Source: Thermoanaerobaculales bacterium (GTDB lineage Bacteria > Acidobacteriota > Thermoanaerobaculia > Thermoanaerobaculales > Sulfomarinibacteraceae). Taken from it: 10,907 bases of DNA. Both the position numbers and the translations under genes were made by a program. Of the stretch, positions 7,010 through 10,907 are shown piece after piece. The notes beneath the pieces were generated by a model. That model had not been told where the DNA came from and ran no database searches. It worked only from the letters and a program-made list of their open reading frames with translations. Position 1 is the stretch's first letter, and every line of letters starts with the position of its first letter. The DNA lies in assembly GCA_029938595.1 (NCBI GenBank), contig JAOZUP010000099.1, forward strand, positions 1 to 10,907. Direction: 5' to 3'.

Positions 7010-8764
7010 ATGACTGACGACTGCCCGAACTCACAGCAGCATTGCCTCAACGAGTTCGAGGCAACCGCAATTTGCGGCAATGACATCACCTCCTCGTGTC
7101 TCTATGTCTCGGCGCTGACCATCCTCCAGGCCGGCAAGTGGGCGCCGCTGGCGCTGCTCATCGTCGCCGCCGTGCTCTTCCTGTATCGCAAGATCTACGC
7201 TGAAGTGGTCGGTGCCTTGCCGCTCAACGGCGGCGCTTACAACGCGCTGCTCAACACAACTTCGAAGAAGGTCGCGTCGCTGGCGGCGTGTCTGACCCTG
7301 CTCTCGTACATGGCAACGGCGGTGATCTCAGCCTCGGAGGCGATGCACTACGTGCACTCGTTGTGGCACGGTCTGCCGGTGATCGCGGCGACCATCATCC
7401 TCCTCGCGGCGTTCATGGTTCTGACCATCATGGGCATCGGCGAGTCGGCCAAGGTGGCAGTCGTCATCTTTATCGGCCACATCGCCACCCTCCTGTTGCT
7501 GCTCGGGGTAGGCGTCCTTTTCGTCTTGCGGGGCGGGCCATCAACCCTGGTGGAAAACCTGTCGGCGCCCATGGAGATCAGTATCACCCAGGCGTTGTTC
7601 TTCGGCTTCGCCGCGGCGATGCTCGGAATATCCGGTTTCGAGAGCTCGTCGAACTTCGTCGAGGAACAGGCCCACGGCGTCTTCCCCAAGACCCTGCGCA
7701 ACATGTGGGCCGCGGTGAGCTTCTTCAACCCGTCGATGGCCCTCCTGGCATTGGCCCTGGTGCCGATCGCCGCCGTCCCGCAGAACCAGGAGGCGCTGCT
7801 CTCGTACATGGGCTTGGTCGCGGGTGGAAAATGGTTGTCCGTCGTGGTGTCGATTGACGCCGCCCTGGTGCTGTCCGGCGCGGTGTTGACCTCGTATGTC
7901 GGGGTCACCGGTCTCGTCAAGCGCATGACCCTCGACCGCTGCCTGCCCCAGGTCCTGCTCAAGACCAGCCGCACGGGTACCAACTATCTGATCATCATCT
8001 CCTTCTTCCTGCTCACGGTCTCGGTACTCCTGATAACCCATGGCGACCTCGGCGCCCTCGCCGGCGTCTACACCATCTCTTTCCTGGCGGTGATGGTCCT
8101 CTTCGGAATCGGCAACATCCTGCTCAAGGTCAAACGAGCACGCCTACCGCGGCCGACTATCGCGTCGTGGCCGTCGGTCTTCGTGGCTATCGGCGCCGTG
8201 CTCGCCGCCCTCGTCGGGAACATCCTCATGAACCCGGCCTACCTCCGGGTCTTTCTCGGCTACTTCGTGCCGGCAGTCCTGGTCGTCGGCATCATGCTGA
8301 GCCGGATCCAAATCATGCGGGTGATGCTCTTTACAATCCAGGCTATCAACGAGGCCATCACCACACGCACGACCCGCGCAGCGAAGGTTATCCGCGCCAA
8401 GATCGACAAGATCAACTCGCAGCGCTTCGTCTTCTTCACCCGAGGAGACAGCATCGCCAACCTCAACGAGGCGATGCTCTACGTGCGGCGCAACGAGCAC
8501 ACCAACCGCGTCAGGGTGGTCACCGTCTACAAAAAGAAGACGGATATCCCGAAGAAGCTCGCGAAAGACCTCGAGTTCCTCGACGAGGCCTACCCCGAGA
8601 TCGACATCGAATACGTCGAGGTCGAGGGCGAGTTCGGTCCGGAGCTCATCCAGCAGCTCTCCAGCAAGTGGAGGATCCCCAAGAACTTCATGTTCATCGG
8701 TTCGCCCGGGGATCATTTCCCCTATCGGTTGGAGGAGCTGGGTGGGGTGCGGTTGATCATTTAA
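7010..8764 (+). CDS. APC-superfamily amino-acid permease with soluble C-terminal domain
   Basis: This 584-aa inner-membrane transporter probably moves amino acids or related organic cations by secondary transport. The first helix carries the unwound APC signature CGNDITSSCLY (22-32). PLNGGAYN (71-78) and the helix-6 block ISGFESSSNFVEEQ (207-220) are also typical. About twelve hydrophobic segments run to about residue 440. After a basic linker (RTTRAAKVIRAKIDKINSQR) residues 472-584 form a soluble alternating strand/helix domain, RFVFFTRGDSIANL...GVRLII, which is cytoplasmic and may be a regulatory domain resembling universal-stress-type folds; that fold call is a guess. The ATG is preceded by AGGAG only two bases away, a tight spacing. 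The gene starts 57 bases after the small membrane protein and could share its transcript. The substrate cannot be read from the sequence. Confidence 0.88.
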   Translation: MTDDCPNSQQHCLNEFEATAICGNDITSSCLYVSALTILQAGKWAPLALLIVAAVLFLYRKIYAEVVGALPLNGGAYNALLNTTSKKVASLAACLTLLSYMATAVISASEAMHYVHSLWHGLPVIAATIILLAAFMVLTIMGIGESAKVAVVIFIGHIATLLLLLGVGVLFVLRGGPSTLVENLSAPMEISITQALFFGFAAAMLGISGFESSSNFVEEQAHGVFPKTLRNMWAAVSFFNPSMALLALALVPIAAVPQNQEALLSYMGLVAGGKWLSVVVSIDAALVLSGAVLTSYVGVTGLVKRMTLDRCLPQVLLKTSRTGTNYLIIISFFLLTVSVLLITHGDLGALAGVYTISFLAVMVLFGIGNILLKVKRARLPRPTIASWPSVFVAIGAVLAALVGNILMNPAYLRVFLGYFVPAVLVVGIMLSRIQIMRVMLFTIQAINEAITTRTTRAAKVIRAKIDKINSQRFVFFTRGDSIANLNEAMLYVRRNEHTNRVRVVTVYKKKTDIPKKLAKDLEFLDEAYPEIDIEYVEVEGEFGPELIQQLSSKWRIPKNFMFIGSPGDHFPYRLEELGGVRLII

Positions 8765-8768
8765 GGAA

Positions 8769-8792
8769 TTTCGGATTTCGGATTTCGGATTT
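8769..8792. repeat. TTTCGGA tandem heptamer array
   Basis: Three perfect TTTCGGA units plus a partial fourth begin five bases after the permease stop codon and run into TTGCCAATGCGCAGCGCGTA. I recall this arrangement from intergenic repeats in environmental genomes; here it is one of several repeats in the 314-base gap 8765-9078. Confidence 0.75.
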
Positions 8793-8880
8793 GCCAATGC
8801 GCAGCGCGTAGCAGGATCGCGGAATCACCGCCCCTCCATTTGAACCACCAAGACACCAAGGAATCGCGAACGGGACACCA

Positions 8881-8980
8881 ATCGCTATCGCTATCGGGAT
8901 CGCTATCGCTATCGCTATCGAAAATGACGACTCCGATTCGAGGGGTCGATACCGATAGCGATTGCGATACCGATTGCGAT
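8881..8980. repeat. inverted hexamer arrays (CGCTAT / GATAGC), copy 2
   Basis: The left arm (8881-8920) is an array of ATCGCTATCG units; the right arm (8947-8980) carries complementary CGATAGCGATTGCGATACCG units. The spacer of about 26 bases differs in sequence from that of the copy at 3193-3299, but the architecture is the same. It fills the middle of the 314-base gap 8765-9078, in which I see no gene. The flank at about 8840-8880 includes an ACCACCAAGACACCAAGG stretch that also looks repeat-derived. Confidence 0.85.
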
Positions 8981-9078
8981 GGAGAAATCCGACGCGGACC
9001 CAGGATTTCACCCACATGAAACCACAACGCATCCTCGTGCATAGGACGGTGTGAAATCAATACCACCGAGGAGGATCT

Positions 9079-9365
9079 ATGGACTTTCGAGATACGATCA
9101 ATCGCATCAACGACCTGACTTTTCAGGTCACCGACAAGCTCGGCTTCATCGCACCGCTGGCGACACGCATCGTCATCGGCCTGGCCTTTTACCAGGCCGG
9201 GAGCGGCAAGTTCCGGCACTTCGAGAACGTCGTCGGCTTCTTTCAGGGGATAGAAGTCCCGTTCCCGGCGTTCAACGCCGGTCTCGTCGCCTCGACGCGC
9301 TGCTGCGGAAGGTGCTGGGCTTTGAGCCGCGGGGGGCCGGCGCAGCGAGCTCGGCCGCCGCCTAG
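9079..9365 (+). pseudogene. DoxX-family membrane protein with internal deletion and frameshift
   Basis: The N-terminal 71 or so residues are a clear DoxX-family start: an ATG with GAGGAGG (9068-9074) four bases upstream, then ATRIVIGLAFYQAGSGKFRH and FENVVGFFQGIEVPFPAFNAG. The expected middle helices are absent. At about 9289-9294 the reading frame must change; in the new frame LDALLRKVLGFEPRGAGAAS follows and ends at TAG 9363-9365, and it looks like a DoxX C-terminus. So about 50-60 residues seem to have been lost by a deletion that is not a multiple of three. Read without the shift the frame runs to 9387 with a nonsense tail. DoxX-type proteins often accompany MNIO/bufferin operons, which fits the genes just downstream. 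A sequencing or assembly error is possible. Confidence 0.7.
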
Positions 9366-9382
9366 GCAAACATTAATTCTCG

Positions 9383-9389
9383 TGTAACC
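9383..9389 (+). promoter_or_regulatory. possible ECF-sigma -35 element (TGTAACC)
   Basis: TGTAACC lies 114 bases before the start of the Cys-rich precursor gene. From memory, a GTAACC-type -35 marks genes controlled by the metal-responsive ECF factor SigF in Caulobacter, which governs bufferin-type loci. A matching -10 is not found at 16-17 bases; CGAA occurs only 27 bases downstream. Treat this as a lead, not a call. Confidence 0.2.
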
Positions 9390-9502
9390 AATCATGCCGC
9401 TTGCGCTTACTTAGATCGAAACCGAGAATAAACGAGACGCAGACTCAGTTTTAGCCAAAGACCTTTTAACAACCAACAACCTCCCGAGGAAAGGGGAATG
9501 AA

Positions 9503-9937
9503 ATGAACTCGAAAATGAAGAAGCTCCTGGTCAACGCAGCGATGGCAGGCATGATCGCCGGTGTCGGCACGATGGGCGCGCCCACTGCCTCGGCAGCGAC
9601 CAATCCTTCGGAGACCGTTCGCAACGGTTGCGGCGGCAAGGACGGCTGCGGCGGCAAGTCGGGCGACAAGGCGGAGAATGCCGACAAAAACGCCTGTAAG
9701 GGCATGAACTCCTGTAAAGGCAAGGGCAACTGCAAATCGGGCGACAATGGCTGCGCCGGCAAGAACTCCTGCAAGGGCAAGGGCGGCTGCGCGTCCGAGG
9801 ACGCCAAGCACAACTGCAAGGGCCAGAACGACTGCAAGGGCCTCGGCGGATGCAAGAGCGGTGACAACGGCTGTGCTACCAAGAACTCCTGCAAGGGCAA
9901 GGGCGGCTGCGCCGTTCCCGTGAAGGAAGCTGCCTAA
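9503..9937 (+). CDS. secreted Cys-rich repeat protein, likely bufferin-like RiPP precursor
   Basis: This 144-aa protein has a signal peptide (1-31, KK then a hydrophobic stretch, cleavage at ASA) and a mature part with 14 cysteines. The core is two 32-residue direct repeats, residues 65-96 and 105-136. Each has the order C-x5-C-x5-C-x6-C-x5-C-x5-C with motifs CKGxNxC, CKGxGxC, CKSGDNGC and CKGKGGC. Two extra cysteines (NGCGG, DGCGG) precede the repeats. The AGGGGA site (9492-9497) lies five bases before the ATG. The downstream gene encodes a DUF692/MNIO enzyme; such enzymes oxidise cysteines of secreted precursors to thiooxazole or related metal-binding groups, as in bufferins. Inferred role: a periplasmic or exported metallophore for copper or similar metals. 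A plain metallothionein-like thiol protein is the alternative. Confidence 0.8.
   Translation: MNSKMKKLLVNAAMAGMIAGVGTMGAPTASAATNPSETVRNGCGGKDGCGGKSGDKAENADKNACKGMNSCKGKGNCKSGDNGCAGKNSCKGKGGCASEDAKHNCKGQNDCKGLGGCKSGDNGCATKNSCKGKGGCAVPVKEAA
9695..9910 (+). repeat. two 96-base coding direct repeats within the Cys-rich gene
   Basis: Copies lie at 9695-9790 and 9815-9910, each encoding 32 residues with six cysteines. The last stretches (KSGDNGCAxKNSCKGKGGC) are nearly identical, while the first parts differ (KGMNSCKGKGN against KGQNDCKGLGG). This points to an internal duplication that enlarged the precursor. Confidence 0.85.
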
Positions 9938-9955
9938 GATCATCAACCCGGCACC

Positions 9956-9978
9956 GGCCCCGGGGCGATCCCGGGGCC
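9956..9978 (+). terminator. GC-rich hairpin after the precursor gene (attenuator candidate)
   Basis: GGCCCCGGG-gcgat-CCCGGGGCC is a perfect 9-bp stem 18 bases after the precursor stop. No T-run follows, so it is more likely a partial terminator or mRNA 3'-end stabiliser that keeps precursor message in excess over the enzyme gene. This is inference from position and structure. Confidence 0.45.
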
Positions 9979-10001
9979 CGTCGCCATGTTCGCGATCGCA
10001 C

Positions 10002-10095
10002 GGGTGCCAGGCTTTAGGAAGTTGGGAAGTTGGGGGATGTGAAGTCCCCACTCGAATCACGGGCCAACTTCCCAACTTCCTAAAGCCTGGCACCC
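10002..10095. repeat. perfect 32-bp inverted repeat with 30-base loop
   Basis: The left arm (10002-10033) starts GGGTGCCAGGCTTTAGGAAG and contains GAAGTTGG twice in overlap with GGAAGTTGGG; the right arm (10064-10095) is its exact reverse complement. The loop (10034-10063) can form a small inner stem, GGGGA with TCCCC. No coding frame of note lies in it. It fills the gap between the precursor and the MNIO gene, ending two to eight bases before the latter's ribosome binding site (GGAGGAG, 10097-10103). It looks like a palindromic MITE- or REP-type element, and on a transcript it would fold strongly. Confidence 0.9.
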
Positions 10096-10110
10096 TGGAG
10101 GAGAGATGAA

Positions 10111-10907
10111 ATGAGCGAAAACCGCTGGAGCTTCCCCGACCTCGGCCTCGGAGTCGGGCTACGCACCCCGCACTACGCCCACATCTTGTCGGAGACACCG
10201 GACATCGGTTTCTTCGAGGTCCTGACCGAGAACTATCTCGACACGGGCGGCCGTCCGCTCTACCTGCTCGACCAGATTGCCGAGCTCTACCCGATGGTGA
10301 TGCACGGCGTTTCCATGTCCATCGGCAGCACCGATCCCATCGATTTTGACTACCTGGCCAAGGTCAAGGCTCTCGCGGCTCGCACCGGCGCGCTGTGGAT
10401 CTCGGACCACGTCTGCTGGACCGGCGTGCTTGGCCGCAACACCCACGACCTGCTGCCCCTCCCCTACACCGAGGAGAGCCTCAAGCACTCGGTCGAACGT
10501 ATCAAGGTGGTGCAGGACTACCTCGACCGGCCCCTGGTCATGGAGAACCCCTCCACTTACCTCGAGTTCGCTGCCTCCGACATGCCAGAGTGGGAGTGGG
10601 TTGCCCGGATGGCCGAGGAGGCCGACTGCGGCTTGCTCTTCGACGTCAACAATGTTTACGTGTCGGCCTATAACCACGGCTTCGACCCGGTGGAGTACAT
10701 CGACGCGATTCCGGGCGACAGGGTCTGCCAGTACCACCTCGCGGGCCACACCAACAAGGGAACCCACATCATCGACACCCACAACGACCACGTCCTCGAC
10801 CCGGTGTGGGAGCTCTTCGGCCACACCATCCGCCACGTCGGCCTGCGAGCCACCCTGCTTGAGTGGGACGCCGACATCCCGCCCTTCGAGATCGTCCACC
10901 AGGAGGT
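10111..10907 (+). CDS. DUF692/MNIO multinuclear iron oxidase, RiPP maturase (3' end beyond window)
   Basis: The first 265 residues of a DUF692-family enzyme are present; the gene runs off the window. GGAGGAG (10097-10103) lies seven bases before the ATG at 10111. Family members (MbnB, TglH, and the HvfB/BufB bufferin maturases) adopt a TIM-barrel fold, bind two or three iron ions and use oxygen to rearrange cysteines of a precursor peptide. Signature blocks are intact: GLGVGLR (12-18), EVLTENYL (36-43), MHGVSMSIGS (64-73), ISDHVCW (97-103), DLLPLPYT (113-120), MENPSTYLEF (144-153), LLFDVNNVYVSAYNHG (175-190), YHLAGH (208-213), IIDTHNDHV (220-228) and LLEWDADIPP (249-258). Likely metal ligands are H65, H100, E145, D178 or N180, H209, D222, H224 and E251. 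The likely substrate is the Cys-rich protein encoded just upstream. A DUF2063-type partner is expected next. Confidence 0.9.
   Translation, partial: MSENRWSFPDLGLGVGLRTPHYAHILSETPDIGFFEVLTENYLDTGGRPLYLLDQIAELYPMVMHGVSMSIGSTDPIDFDYLAKVKALAARTGALWISDHVCWTGVLGRNTHDLLPLPYTEESLKHSVERIKVVQDYLDRPLVMENPSTYLEFAASDMPEWEWVARMAEEADCGLLFDVNNVYVSAYNHGFDPVEYIDAIPGDRVCQYHLAGHTNKGTHIIDTHNDHVLDPVWELFGHTIRHVGLRATLLEWDADIPPFEIVHQE

Noticed and set aside
8761..9369. Minus-strand open frame spanning the second hexamer array and the DoxX remnant
   Set aside because: Antisense to a clear DoxX start and made partly of repeat translation.
9417..9420. CGAA as the -10 partner of TGTAACC
   Set aside because: The gap of 27 bases is too long for a promoter with about 16-17 bases between elements.
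9407..10198. Long minus-strand open frame with Ala/Leu/Val repeats
   Set aside because: It is antisense to the Cys-rich precursor and its repetition follows directly from that gene's repeats.

Overview
This 10.9 kb window comes from a GC-rich Gram-negative bacterium. The Gram-negative call rests on a 271-aa outer-membrane beta-barrel-like protein with a signal peptide and a terminal Phe. The intergenic gaps are crowded with short dispersed repeats: inverted CGCTAT/GATAGC hexamer arrays, a TTTCGGA array, a GGGCGGGTataaaACCCGCCC hairpin, and a CCTGGGGC-tgac-GCCCCAGG hairpin. That repeat style, with these protein types, suggests an environmental lineage such as Acidobacteriota. This is inference only; there is no rRNA or marker gene to confirm it.

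Layout. Positions about 71-1092 are an IS1595-type insertion sequence with an intact minus-strand DDE transposase and imperfect terminal inverted repeats. At 1169-2059 (+) lies an unrecognised multi-pass membrane protein. It converges on a minus-strand outer-membrane beta-barrel-like protein (2220-3035, probably TTG start), with a repeat cassette between them. A repeat-filled divergent gap (3036-3382) is followed by a rightward group: a very large membrane protein (3383-6769) with two copies of an extracytoplasmic domain and one CPBP/Abi-type glutamic-protease core, a 59-aa two-helix membrane protein (6773-6952), and an APC-superfamily permease with a soluble C-terminal domain (7010-8764). The next gap (8765-9078) holds more of the same repeat classes.

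The right end (9079-10907) is the most interesting part. It reads as a peptide-natural-product (RiPP) metallophore locus of the bufferin type: a DoxX-family gene with an internal deletion, a secreted 144-aa protein with 14 cysteines arranged as two 32-residue repeats rich in CKGxNxC/CKGxGxC motifs, and a DUF692/MNIO multinuclear iron oxidase that runs off the window. MNIO enzymes modify cysteines in precursor peptides. The Cys-rich protein is therefore the likely substrate, exported after modification and plausibly binding copper or another metal. Two hairpins sit between precursor and enzyme: a 9-bp GC stem and a perfect 32-bp inverted repeat. The partner protein (DUF2063-type) expected downstream lies outside the window.

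Most long antisense reading frames across the real genes are by-products of high GC and were left out.
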